NCBI GenBank assembly: GCA_965247255.1
Contig: CBDFGS010000007.1
Coordinates: forward strand, 92,136-156,135
Direction of reading: 5' to 3'
Length of the DNA stretch: 64,000 nucleotides
Source: CBDFGS01 sp965247255
GTDB taxonomy: Bacteria; Chloroflexota; Dehalococcoidia; Lucifugimonadales; CAUZJF01
The notes under the pieces are model-generated. The model had not been told where the DNA came from. It ran no database searches and saw nothing but the letters and a program-made list of their open reading frames with translations. A program made the translations under genes and the position numbers. Of the stretch, positions 26,390 through 35,432 are shown in pieces. The stretch's first letter is position 1; every line of letters starts with the position of its first letter.

Positions 26390-27552
26390 CCGCCATCCAC
26401 CTCGCGGCTACCATCGACAGTCTGTTCCCACTCCTCCCGCAGCAGGCTGTAGAAGACCATGTCGATCCGCGGGCAGCCGGGCCTTGGGTCCTTGCGACGG
26501 CTTCGCGCCACTCCCTCTCGTCTCATACCCAGCTTCTCCATCACCCTCCAGGAGCGCCGGTTACGGATGTCCGCCTGGGACGAAATCCTGTGCAGCCCTC
26601 GTTCTGCAAACCCCCAATCGACTACCGCGGCGCCGGCCTCCGTCATGAGCCCTCGCCCCCAGTGCGATTTCGCCAGAGCGTAGTCGATCTCCCCTCTTTC
26701 GTGCTTCGAGTCGACGGTCAGGATGATGCCACCCACTCCGGCTCCGTCCAGCACTATGGCCCAGGAGAACTGAGTACACGGCGCCGTCATCCTGCCGGCG
26801 ATGAACTCCTCCGCGCTTCGCCGCATGTACGGCTGCGGCACGGAGTCCAGGAGATACTCCGCCCACTCGGGGTCTCTGGCGTACTCAAACACATCGTCGA
26901 CGTCTCCCGGCCGGAATGGCCGCAGGACGAGCCGAGGAGTCGTCAGCTCGGGGAGGTCGCCCCGTTCCGTCGTATTCCACTCCTCCGGTGGGAGGGCTAC
27001 AGGCGGCAGCGGGCCGCCGGGCCCGCTCCATTCGGACCTGAGCACAGAGTAGCAGACCCCATCAACCCGCTCTCCCTGTTCGACTTCGTCACTTCGATAG
27101 ATCGCCTCGCGCGTCATGCCCAGCTTTTGCATCACGCGCAGGGAGCGCCTGTGCCGCGCGTCCACCAGCGCGTAGACCTTCGCGAGCCTGTACTCGTGGA
27201 ACCCCCAATCACAGACGGCCGACGCAGCCTCAGGAGCCAGTCCCTGTCCCCACATATCTCTGGCGATGTCGTAGCCGAGCTCCGCCTTCCTATCCTCGTC
27301 CTCGGGATCGACGCTCAGGCTGATCAGACCTACGACGCGGCCGTCGTACACGACAGCGAATACGGCACCCTTGTCGCGGGAGGTCAGTACCGCCTGCGCG
27401 ACCACGTACTCGGCCCGTCCCCGGTCGTACGGCCTCGGGTAGAAGGTCGCCCATTCGGGATCGCTTGCGTATTCGAGAACCGCGTCGATATCCGACAGCC
27501 TGAAGGGTTTGAGCAGAAGCCGCTCCGTCCTCAGCTCGATGGGTTTGGTCAC
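26386..27552 (-). CDS. Tandem GNAT acetyltransferase (two RimJ/RimL-like domains)
   Basis: 388 residues from GTG 27552, chosen because GGAGGT lies 6 nt upstream; an ATG at 27582 has no RBS. Two complete GNAT domains are fused: residues ~1-180 (ELRTERLLLKPFRLSDIDAV, then IARDMWGQGLAPEAASAV) and ~205-375 (TPRLVLRPFRPGDVDDVFEY, then LAKSHWGRGLMTEAGAAVVD). Each keeps the acetyl-CoA loop W-G-x-G-x-x-x-E-A. RimJ/RimL relatives acetylate N-terminal amines or small molecules. It is island cargo; IS1380-C begins 65 bp upstream of the start and may have displaced its promoter. Confidence 0.85.
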   Translation of the reverse strand: MTKPIELRTERLLLKPFRLSDIDAVLEYASDPEWATFYPRPYDRGRAEYVVAQAVLTSRDKGAVFAVVYDGRVVGLISLSVDPEDEDRKAELGYDIARDMWGQGLAPEAASAVCDWGFHEYRLAKVYALVDARHRRSLRVMQKLGMTREAIYRSDEVEQGERVDGVCYSVLRSEWSGPGGPLPPVALPPEEWNTTERGDLPELTTPRLVLRPFRPGDVDDVFEYARDPEWAEYLLDSVPQPYMRRSAEEFIAGRMTAPCTQFSWAIVLDGAGVGGIILTVDSKHERGEIDYALAKSHWGRGLMTEAGAAVVDWGFAERGLHRISSQADIRNRRSWRVMEKLGMRREGVARSRRKDPRPGCPRIDMVFYSLLREEWEQTVDGSREVDGG

Positions 27553-27774
27553 AACGGTACCTCCTACCAGGTATGCCTTCATGCGCGTTCATCGCCATCG
27601 CCTTCAGGTATCATAACCTGGATTTCCCAGATAGACCCAAGTGGTGATTGGCGTTCCTGTGATTACTATGAATATTCTGATTACTAAACGGATATAATGG
27701 GAGTCTATACATTATAATACACCCATGAATATAGGTTCTGGCTTCTGATTACGTAATCGTGTTGGAGGCACCTT

Positions 27775-29106
27775 ATGGGTGACGACGAAAAGACCCCTCT
27801 CAAGCTCGACTTTGACTCCAAAGTTCACGTGGAGTTTCGCGGTGCTACCATCACCTCAGACGCAGGACTGCTGGCGTGCAGAGAGCTTGATGACGCCCTA
27901 AGCCTGACCGACTCTGCCGACGAATTCCTCAAAGAGAGTCGAACGGGCAAAAACATCCTGCATCAGCTAATCCCACTGCTGAGACAGTCAGTCTACAGCC
28001 GCCTCGCTGGATACGACGACACCAATGATGCCGACCGCCTTTCCCAAGACCCATCCCTGAGAGTAGTGGTAGGCTGGAAAGGCCCTGACAGGAACGCGGC
28101 CAGCACCAGCGAGATGGGTAGGTTCGAGACGGAGTTGCTGACACAAAAGGAAAACCTCAAGGGCATTGAGCGGCTGAATGTCGAATGGATAAAACGTGCA
28201 TTAGCCAAGACCGTACACAGGCGTATCATCCTGGACATCGACAGTTCGGAGAGTCCGGTGCATGGCGAGCAGGAGGAAGCAGCCTACAACGGCCACTTTG
28301 GATGCATGTGCTATCACCCCTTGTTCTGCTTCAACCAGTTTGGAGATTGCGAAGGGGCGGTTCTCAGACCAGGCAACGTCCACAGCGCCGATGGCTGGAA
28401 GGAGTTCATCAATCCCATCGTCGAGCGCTACCTGAAGCTGGCGGTGAGGCTGCTGTTTCGAGCAGACGCTGCTTTTGCCAAGCCTGAGATTTACGAGTAC
28501 CTGGAGACAAGGCATATCGGCTACGCCATAAGGCTTCCGGCGAACGAAGTGCTTCAGAAGGAAATAGCTCACCTGTTGGTACGGCCTACCGAGTGGCCCT
28601 CTCAAAAGCCCATCGTCTCGTATCACGACTTCGTTTATCAGGCCCAGAGTTGGAATGTTCCTCGAAGAGTAGTGGCCAAGGTGGAGTGGCATCAGGGAGA
28701 ACTGTTCCCAAGAGTAGGCTTCATCGTAACCAACCTGAGCTATCCAACGAAGGGAATAGTCAGCTTCTACAATGGCAGAGGCACAGCAGAGCAGTGGATT
28801 AAAGAGGGGAAATACGCCCTCAATTGGACTCGGCTCTCGTGCCATAAGTTCGTGGCTAATCAGGTGAGGCTGTGGCTATTCATCCTGGCATACAATCTGG
28901 GCAACTTCTTCAGAAGGCTGGCTCTGCCAGAAGCGATAAAGAGCTGGTCCCTGACAAGTATTCAGACGAGACTCATCAAGATAGGCGGGCGACTGGTGCG
29001 TCATGCGAGGAGGCTTGTGTTCCAGCTTGCCGAGGTGATGGTGACCAGGGAGATGTTCGATGAAATGCTGGAGCGGATAGGGAGACTTCGTTTCAATCCT
29101 GGATAG
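27775..29106 (+). CDS. IS1380-family transposase (element C)
   Basis: 443 residues, intact, related to but distinct from the A/B transposase. DDE motifs: ILDIDSSESPVHG, LLFRADAAFAKPEIYEYLE, NGRGTAEQWIKEGKYALNW. A GGAGG sequence 7 nt before the ATG is the RBS. It differs from the D copy at one residue (His/Arg in the DSKVxVEFRG segment). Confidence 0.95.
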   Translation: MGDDEKTPLKLDFDSKVHVEFRGATITSDAGLLACRELDDALSLTDSADEFLKESRTGKNILHQLIPLLRQSVYSRLAGYDDTNDADRLSQDPSLRVVVGWKGPDRNAASTSEMGRFETELLTQKENLKGIERLNVEWIKRALAKTVHRRIILDIDSSESPVHGEQEEAAYNGHFGCMCYHPLFCFNQFGDCEGAVLRPGNVHSADGWKEFINPIVERYLKLAVRLLFRADAAFAKPEIYEYLETRHIGYAIRLPANEVLQKEIAHLLVRPTEWPSQKPIVSYHDFVYQAQSWNVPRRVVAKVEWHQGELFPRVGFIVTNLSYPTKGIVSFYNGRGTAEQWIKEGKYALNWTRLSCHKFVANQVRLWLFILAYNLGNFFRRLALPEAIKSWSLTSIQTRLIKIGGRLVRHARRLVFQLAEVMVTREMFDEMLERIGRLRFNPG

Positions 29107-29270
29107 GAGCATGTGTCTGTTAGGGAATCGTGATCATATCGAGGCTGCCCTGAGCAAGGTGCGCGACTTGCAGCGTGAGGTTCGGTCTGAATAATCCGTT
29201 TAGAGCCTTTCCAAGTGGTTTGGAGACTCTGTTTCTCTAGATGAAGTGATATTAGCGCGGTTGGTGGCAG

Positions 29271-29299
29271 TTGACAACTTCAGCAGGCGATCTTATAGT
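29271..29299 (+). promoter_or_regulatory. Outward-facing sigma70-like promoter at the right end of IS1380-C
   Basis: TTGACA (29271-29276), 17-bp spacer, TATAGT (29294-29299), 60 bp from the IS end and reading outward into the region that carries the recombinase fragment. The same promoter in element D reads into the serine recombinase at 32961. Confidence 0.65.
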
Positions 29300-29470
29300 C
29301 TGGACTGTCTCAGGATGGTGTGTTTATGAAAGCACTGGATTCCATCTGGGAAATATCGGCATAATGGTCACGTCATGGCCCTGGGGGCTTCTCCTTGGTC
29401 GAGTGAGCGACTAACATGAGGACCGGCGTACCAGGGTAGATGGAACGCCAAACAGCCGTCGAGGAGCCTT

Positions 29471-29860
29471 TTGGCAGCACAGAGTATGCGCCTGCGCTGC
29501 CGGGAGCGTCCCTACATCCGGGCTGAGCGATTGGAGGAACCGATATGGCGCGAGGTGAAGCGGGTAATCCAGAACCCCGACCTGATCGTCGCCGGTATCG
29601 ACACCCTCGATTCTCCAGAGGGCGGCGGATTGGAGGAGGAGATCGCCCAGGCCGAGCGAGACCTGCGGAGCATCCAGATGGAAGAGGACCGCGCCATCAG
29701 GCTGTTCGTGTCGGGGAAGATCACCGAGGCCCAGCTCGACCATCAGCGCAAGTTCATCACCGAGCGGCTTGAGAGCGCCAGGGCGAAGCTGGACGATTAC
29801 CATGCTCAGGAGGCGGGCGGAGCTGAGAAGCGGCGGCTGATGGAGGCTGTCCTAGCGGAG
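29471..29860 (+). pseudogene. Large serine integrase, C-terminal fragment
   Basis: Homologous to the C-terminal part of the island integrase: RPYIRAERLEEPIWREVKRV aligns with RPYIRADQLEGLVWNEVKGM, and the coiled-coil region follows (FVSGKITEAQLDHQRKFITE). Similarity fades after KRRLMEAVLAE. The N-terminal catalytic domain is absent. It is the remnant of another, related integrative element. Confidence 0.8.
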
Positions 29861-30062
29861 CGACAGAACAATCTAGGCGGAAGCTTCCGATGGAAGTCCA
29901 TTAGCGCAGGGAGTAGATCTGAGGTTCCTCGCTCCGCATCGTCATGACAGGATTCTGGGTCGTTTGCGTTTGGCGACCTGCACACTGGTATACGTAAGCA
30001 TCAGTTCAGACGGCCGGGGCCCATGGAAGGTCCTCCTCGGGATCGGTACCAAGGTGTCCTTC

Positions 30063-30570
30063 TCACCCCAGCGCCATCAACCTCGAGGCTGTGCCACCAA
30101 GAATGTCCGCGCGTTCTGAACCGCTCAAAAAATCGCAGTGGACCCTGAACTGGTCCAGGGCCTGCCGATAGGTGCAGTATCTGGCGGTCAGCGGCATGTC
30201 GGTGCCCCACATTAGCCTGTCGGCGCCGATACGCTCGACACACTCCTTGATCGTCGCCTCCGCTTCTTTCCACGGGTGCTGCCAGACGCTCCCCATCATG
30301 ATCGGGACCATCAACTGGAGATGGCACCTAGGGGACTTGAACACGTCCCAGATATCCTCCGGAAACGCGAACCGCCCGTCCTCCATGAAAGCCAGCCATG
30401 GCAGGCCGTGGGTTATCGTCACGTCCGTGTCGGGGTACCGCTCCATCCAGCGAGACAGCGCCCGGTGCTCGTCCAGATAGGTCTCACGGGAAGACTTTTG
30501 GAATTCCCTCGCCCGCTTGCCGCCGTTGTAGAGCGTGAAGAATACCGGTATACAGCTTTGCCATCGGTCA
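30063..30570 (-). pseudogene. Amidohydrolase-2 family metal-dependent hydrolase, C-terminal fragment
   Basis: A reverse frame reads IPVFFTLYNGGKRAREFQKS, WMERYPDTDVTITHGLPWLA and finally IGADRLMWGTDMPLTARYCT, ending at TGA 30063-30065. THGLPW and MWGTDMP are the metal/His and catalytic Asp segments of amidohydrolase-2 barrels. The first ~150 residues expected in the family, with the HxH metal site, are missing, so it is a 3' fragment. Confidence 0.75.
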
Positions 30571-30630
30571 GGACGCTCTCACGCCTGGCGATGGTGATAG
30601 AATGTGACGTTAGCAGAATGGGAGGCGTGC

Positions 30631-31119
30631 ATGGCGATCACCACGCCACGATACATTGACGTTGTTGATGTTGCGAGACTAGTACGACAAGCGCTCAAGG
30701 GGGAGTTTCCGGACGTCAGGTTCTCCGTAAGATCGAGTCGTTACGCGGGCGGCGCATCTATCCTCGTGACGTGGAAAGAAGGGCCTCAGGAGTGCGAGGT
30801 GAGCGCGGTGGCTCACCAATATGAGGGTGCTCGCACCGACGGAGACTACTCCCCACGATCGGTCTACCACTATCTACGCCCCGACGGGCAGACGCTGGTT
30901 GCGCACAACCCCGCATCGTACGCTATCGGGGCATCGGAGCCAGAGGGTGAGGACAATCGCGGGCTGGCACCAGTCATGTCGCCCGACATCGAACTGGTTC
31001 ACTTTGGCAGCGACTTTGTGCATTGCTACCGTGAGCCATCTGATGAGGAGCTTGCCGAGCGGGAGCGGCAGTATCGACAGGCGCGAGTGAACCGGGATCC
31101 TCGCGAGCTGCCGTTCTGA
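30631..31119 (+). CDS. LPD29-domain-like protein (polyvalent-protein-associated domain)
   Basis: 162 residues from ATG 30631, with GGGAGG 5 nt upstream. The N-terminal half (YIDVVDVARLVRQALKGEFP, VRFSVRSSRYAGGASILVTW) closely follows the LPD29 pattern, a domain known from large polyvalent proteins of phages and conjugative elements but also found alone. A charged C-terminal tail ends EELAERERQYRQARVNRDPR. Role is unknown; such domains are carried by mobile DNA and enter with it. It lies between the amidohydrolase remnant and a serine recombinase. Confidence 0.65.
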   Translation: MAITTPRYIDVVDVARLVRQALKGEFPDVRFSVRSSRYAGGASILVTWKEGPQECEVSAVAHQYEGARTDGDYSPRSVYHYLRPDGQTLVAHNPASYAIGASEPEGEDNRGLAPVMSPDIELVHFGSDFVHCYREPSDEELAERERQYRQARVNRDPRELPF

Positions 31120-31416
31120 ATCGTCGCTGCCTCGGTAGAGGGAAGCTTCTCGCCCCGACCATCTGTCGCGAGCAGACTTCGCACCAAGGACAACCCGAAG
31201 TCAGGTCGAGAGTCGGCGTCGCCAGCCAGATCGGTGCCTTCCGGGCTCGTGTGACTCACGTACCGAGTCTTCTTCACTCAACGTCACAGGGCGAACGTCA
31301 TCCTGGCCTTCGGAGACCCTATTGAGGGTCAGGGCGGGAATCCAAGCCTTGTGCTCTCTGGTCAAGCTCCCACAGACAGTGCACGGGCGCTGGCTGGAGG
31401 AGGATCACTCGGAAGT
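31120..31416. other. Spacer with no gene seen
   Basis: 297 bp between the LPD29-like gene and the serine recombinase (convergent). No credible frame, repeat or terminator stands out. Confidence 0.5.
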
Positions 31417-32961
31417 TCAGATGGCGGTTCGAGTCTTTCCAGGTGGGCCGGACTTGACGAAATCAAGAACTGAGGTCGATTCCGAAGTCACACCATCGTT
31501 CGGCATGGGGATGGTGTACGTCAGAACGGCCTCGTCTCCGGTGGCCTCAATGCCCTCCACGAAGTTGCGGATGAGCGCCTTGCGCTCGGGGAACGTCCCA
31601 TCCTGCAGAAACTCCCGGAAGTCCGCCACGTACCCCTTGATCTCCTCGGTGTTGGGAAGGGCAACCCTGCGCTGCTCAAGCTGGCGCTCGGCATCGTCTC
31701 GCGCAGCCTCCAACTGCTCCTCACGGTGCCTCAGCGAGAAGATGCGGGGCGACAGGACCTCCAGCGTCAGATCGCTGGTCTCCAGGGCCTCGTAGAGCCT
31801 CTCAAGACGCTTCCTCACGTCCCCCAGCTCGGCCTCGATGACCTCCAGCCTGCCGGACAGCTCACCTGCCATAGCGTCCATCTCCTCGGCCACCAGCGTC
31901 ACAAGCTCCACGATGGTCTCCTCGGTGAGGATTCGCTCCCTGATCTTCTCGACCACGAACGCCTCCAGCCTGGGGGCGTTCAGGTAGCGGGCGCTGCACG
32001 TCCCTGCGCCCTCCCTGAACAGGGTGCCGCAGATGTAGTAGCCGTACTGGCTACTCTTGGCCCCCTGGCCGATGTAGGGCCTGCCGCATACGCCGCACTT
32101 GAGCAGTCCGCTCAGCAGGAACCTGCTGCCCACCCGTGCGGGCTTCTGCACCTTCGGAGCACGCTCCCGCATCGCTTTCTGAACGGCGTCGAACAGCTCC
32201 CTCGACACCAGGGCGGGCCATGCTCCCTCTACCCTTACAGGGTCCTGCGCCTTTTCCCCCTTGCTGGTGCGGCCCCAGACGGCAGTGCCGGTATAGGCCT
32301 CGTTTCTCAGCACGTAGTGGAGCGTTCCCTTGTACCAGCGTTTACCCCTGTTGGTGACGCCCCGGTCGTTCAGCTCCTTGCATATCTCCTTGAGGCCGCT
32401 GCCCCTGAGCGACTTCTCGAATACCTCCCTCACCACGGGGGCTGTGGCCGGGTCGACCTCCAGCGTGGGACGCTCCTTCCCCCCGTCGTTCACCTTGACT
32501 CGCTTGTAGCCGAAGGGGGAAATGGAGCCGAGGAAGAAGCCCCGTGATGCGGCCTCCCTCATACCCCGGACGACTTCCTGGGCAAGATTTTCGCTGTAGA
32601 ACTCGTCCACGCTCTCGATGATTCCCTCAAGCAGCCTGCCTGTGGCGTTGTCCTCGGCCTGCTCGGTGATGGACACCACCCGGATGCCCTTGCGCCGTAG
32701 CATCGACTTAAACGCTACGGCGTGCTCGCGCTTCCTGGTGAAGCGGCTGAATTTCCAGACGAGAATCACGTCGAAGGGGGCCTTCGCCTTACTGCCCTCC
32801 TCGATCATCTCCCTGAACTGGGGTCTGTCTGCGACGCGGCCGCTCTCGGCCTCGTCTATGTACTGGCGGGCGACGGAGTAGCCGTTGGCCCTGGCGTAGT
32901 CCTTGAGCGCCCGTAGCTGGGCGGACACGGACAGGTCCACGTCCTGCCGTTCGCTGGACAC
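31417..32961 (-). CDS. Large serine recombinase, 5' end replaced by IS1380-D
   Basis: The frame gives 514 residues from an internal GTG at 32961. It continues upstream as PAALYARVSSERQ up to the IS boundary at 32997, without a start codon. The catalytic Ser is in ARVSSERQ; then come the resolvase domain (ILVWKFSRFTRKREHAVAFK), recombinase domain (LGSISPFGYKRVKVNDGGKE), a zinc ribbon (LLKCGVCGRPYIGQG and a second Cys pair), a coiled coil (~380-450) and a C-terminal segment. Initiation at the GTG would lose the first beta-strand, so the protein is probably inactive. It is only distantly related to the island integrase. An outward promoter in IS1380-D reads into it. Confidence 0.8.
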   Translation of the reverse strand: MSSERQDVDLSVSAQLRALKDYARANGYSVARQYIDEAESGRVADRPQFREMIEEGSKAKAPFDVILVWKFSRFTRKREHAVAFKSMLRRKGIRVVSITEQAEDNATGRLLEGIIESVDEFYSENLAQEVVRGMREAASRGFFLGSISPFGYKRVKVNDGGKERPTLEVDPATAPVVREVFEKSLRGSGLKEICKELNDRGVTNRGKRWYKGTLHYVLRNEAYTGTAVWGRTSKGEKAQDPVRVEGAWPALVSRELFDAVQKAMRERAPKVQKPARVGSRFLLSGLLKCGVCGRPYIGQGAKSSQYGYYICGTLFREGAGTCSARYLNAPRLEAFVVEKIRERILTEETIVELVTLVAEEMDAMAGELSGRLEVIEAELGDVRKRLERLYEALETSDLTLEVLSPRIFSLRHREEQLEAARDDAERQLEQRRVALPNTEEIKGYVADFREFLQDGTFPERKALIRNFVEGIEATGDEAVLTYTIPMPNDGVTSESTSVLDFVKSGPPGKTRTAI

Positions 32962-33057
32962 CCTGGCGTAGAGCGCCGCCGGTGTGAGTGGTTGTAGCCG
33001 ATATTTCCCAGATGGAATCCAGTGCTTTCATAAACACACCATCCTGAGACAGTCCAG

Positions 33058-33086
33058 ACTATAAGATCGCCTGCTGAAGTTGTCAA
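33058..33086 (-). promoter_or_regulatory. Outward-facing sigma70-like promoter in IS1380-D, reading into the serine recombinase
   Basis: TTGACA (33081-33086), 17-bp spacer, TATAGT (33058-33063). The -10 is about 97 nt upstream of GTG 32961 of the recombinase. An ATG at 33037 downstream of this promoter is out of frame with the recombinase by one base. Confidence 0.65.
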
Positions 33087-33250
33087 CTGCCACCAACCGC
33101 GCTAATATCACTTCATCTAGAGAAACAGAGTCTCCAAACCACTTGGAAAGGCTCTAAACGGATTATTCAGACCGAACCTCACGCTGCAAGTCGCGCACCT
33201 TGCTCAGGGCAGCCTCGATATGATCACGATTCCCTAACAGACACATGCTC

Positions 33251-34582
33251 CTATCCAGGATTGAAACGAAGTCTCCCTATCCGCTCCAGCATTTCATCGA
33301 ACATCTCCCTGGTCACCATCACCTCGGCAAGCTGGAACACAAGCCTCCTCGCATGACGCACCAGTCGCCCGCCTATCTTGATGAGTCTCGTCTGAATACT
33401 TGTCAGGGACCAGCTCTTTATCGCTTCTGGCAGAGCCAGCCTTCTGAAGAAGTTGCCCAGATTGTATGCCAGGATGAATAGCCACAGCCTCACCTGATTA
33501 GCCACGAACTTATGGCACGAGAGCCGAGTCCAATTGAGGGCGTATTTCCCCTCTTTAATCCACTGCTCTGCTGTGCCTCTGCCATTGTAGAAGCTGACTA
33601 TTCCCTTCGTTGGATAGCTCAGGTTGGTTACGATGAAGCCTACTCTTGGGAACAGTTCTCCCTGATGCCACTCCACCTTGGCCACTACTCTTCGAGGAAC
33701 ATTCCAACTCTGGGCCTGATAAACGAAGTCGTGATACGAGACGATGGGCTTTTGAGAGGGCCACTCGGTAGGCCGTACCAACAGGTGAGCTATTTCCTTC
33801 TGAAGCACTTCGTTCGCCGGAAGCCTTATGGCGTAGCCGATATGCCTTGTCTCCAGGTACTCGTAAATCTCAGGCTTGGCAAAAGCAGCGTCTGCTCGAA
33901 ACAGCAGCCTCACCGCCAGCTTCAGGTAGCGCTCGACGATGGGATTGATGAACTCCTTCCAGCCATCGGCGCTGTGGACGTTGCCTGGTCTGAGAACCGC
34001 CCCTTCGCAATCTCCAAACTGGTTGAAGCAGAACAAGGGGTGATAGCACATGCATCCAAAGTGGCCGTTGTAGGCTGCTTCCTCCTGCTCGCCATGCACC
34101 GGACTCTCCGAACTGTCGATGTCCAGGATGATACGCCTGTGTACGGTCTTGGCTAATGCACGTTTTATCCATTCGACATTCAGCCGCTCAATGCCCTTGA
34201 GGTTTTCCTTTTGTGTCAGCAACTCCGTCTCGAACCTACCCATCTCGCTGGTGCTGGCCGCGTTCCTGTCAGGGCCTTTCCAGCCTACCACTACTCTCAG
34301 GGATGGGTCTTGGGAAAGGCGGTCGGCATCATTGGTGTCGTCGTATCCAGCGAGGCGGCTGTAGACTGACTGTCTCAGCAGTGGGATTAGCTGATGCAGG
34401 ATGTTTTTGCCCGTTCGACTCTCTTTGAGGAATTCGTCGGCAGAGTCGGTCAGGCTTAGGGCGTCATCAAGCTCTCTGCACGCCAGCAGTCCTGCGTCTG
34501 AGGTGATGGTAGCACCGCGAAACTCCACGCGAACTTTGGAGTCAAAGTCGAGCTTGAGAGGGGTCTTTTCGTCGTCACCCAT
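33251..34582 (-). CDS. IS1380-family transposase (element D)
   Basis: 443 residues, intact, with the same DDE motifs as copy C and one substitution (Arg instead of His in the DSKVxVEFRG segment). Recent duplication is implied. Its presence with copy C means both inverted elements can supply transposase. Confidence 0.95.
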   Translation of the reverse strand: MGDDEKTPLKLDFDSKVRVEFRGATITSDAGLLACRELDDALSLTDSADEFLKESRTGKNILHQLIPLLRQSVYSRLAGYDDTNDADRLSQDPSLRVVVGWKGPDRNAASTSEMGRFETELLTQKENLKGIERLNVEWIKRALAKTVHRRIILDIDSSESPVHGEQEEAAYNGHFGCMCYHPLFCFNQFGDCEGAVLRPGNVHSADGWKEFINPIVERYLKLAVRLLFRADAAFAKPEIYEYLETRHIGYAIRLPANEVLQKEIAHLLVRPTEWPSQKPIVSYHDFVYQAQSWNVPRRVVAKVEWHQGELFPRVGFIVTNLSYPTKGIVSFYNGRGTAEQWIKEGKYALNWTRLSCHKFVANQVRLWLFILAYNLGNFFRRLALPEAIKSWSLTSIQTRLIKIGGRLVRHARRLVFQLAEVMVTREMFDEMLERIGRLRFNPG

Positions 34583-34740
34583 AAGGTGCCTCCAACACGA
34601 TTACGTAATCAGAAGCCAGAACCTATATTCATGGGTGTATTATAATGTATAGACTCCCATTATATCCGTTTAGTAATCAGAATATTCATAGTAATCACAG
34701 GAACGCCAATCACCACTTGGGTCTATCTGGGAAATCCAGG

Positions 34741-35416
34741 CTTGAGAGAGCAGGTGAAGCATGCGATGGCCGATCTTGGGAGTCAAAAGCGCCACAGGCG
34801 TATCAACCTGACCGACCCGGAGGCCCGGCTGATGAAGGGTAGGCAGGGCATCGTGGCTGGCTACAACGCCCAGGCTATGGTCTCACCCATGGAGACCGAT
34901 GAGGGAGCGACAAGCATGCTGGTCACAGCCGTGGACGTGGTGGATCAAGCCAATGACAATGCCCTGCTGGTGCCGATGATGGAGCAGGCCGAGGAGACTA
35001 CGGGGACCAAGTCGCAGATGACATTGGCCGACGCCGGATACTTCGCCGCCAATCACCTAGCTGAGTGCGACCGTCGAGGTCAGAAGGTGGTGGTGAGCTC
35101 CGTTCCCGGCTACAGGGAGTCGACAGAGAGCTGGTCCGAGGTGCTCAGAGACATGAAGCGCCGCGGGCTGGAGTGCCCAAGGCTGGTGATTGGAGACGGA
35201 CATCTGGGCATCTGGGGAGCTCTGCGCAACGTCTATCCCCAGGCGGCGGAGCAACGCTGTTGGAACCACAAGATGATGAATGTGCTGGACAAGCTACCCA
35301 AGCGACAGCAGGGCGAGGCCAAGCTCATGCTGCGCGCCATCCCCTACGCCGAGACCCGGGCCGATGCTGAACGACTCAGGACGGCGTTCAGCAAGTGGTG
35401 CCGGGACCGCTCCTAG
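34741..35416 (+). pseudogene. Chimeric transposase remnant: IS1182-type fused in frame to IS256-type
   Basis: One 224-residue open frame joins two families. Residues ~1-118 are IS1182/IS5-like (INLTDPEARLMKGRQGIVAG, YNAQAMVSP, MTLADAGYF). Residues ~119-224 are IS256-like (PGYRESTESWSEVLRDMKRR, LVIGDGHLGIWGAL, RCWNHKMMNVLDKLPKR). Both lack their N-terminal DNA-binding parts and one or more catalytic acids. Deletion must have fused two IS remnants without breaking the frame. The left end abuts IS1380-D. Confidence 0.8.
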
Positions 35417-35432
35417 CGGACTACCGTGGCGT

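Larger units (their letters stand above)
27617..29359 (+). mobile_element. IS1380-family element C
   Basis: 1743 bp. Inverted ends CCTGGATTTCCCAGATAG and the reverse of CCATCTGGGAAATATCGG (14 of 18 match). A perfect 5-bp target duplication CATAA flanks it at 27612-27616 and 29360-29364, so this copy inserted on its own. It is a different IS from A/B (related transposase) and near-identical to element D, which is also 1743 bp and inverted. Confidence 0.92.
32998..34740 (-). mobile_element. IS1380-family element D, inverse copy of C
   Basis: 1743 bp, ends identical to element C. No target duplication is visible: the left neighbour is the serine recombinase 5' end, the right neighbour a transposase remnant. 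Insertion was therefore followed by deletion or recombination. C and D form 1.74-kb inverted repeats around 3.6 kb of cargo. Confidence 0.92.

Noticed and set aside
26329..27687. 452-codon open frame on the + strand
   Set aside because: It is antisense to the tandem GNAT gene, whose domains and RBS are clear. Long antisense frames are expected at this GC content.
27617..34740. Treating IS1380 C and D as a composite transposon
   Set aside because: C alone is flanked by a perfect 5-bp duplication, so it inserted independently of D.
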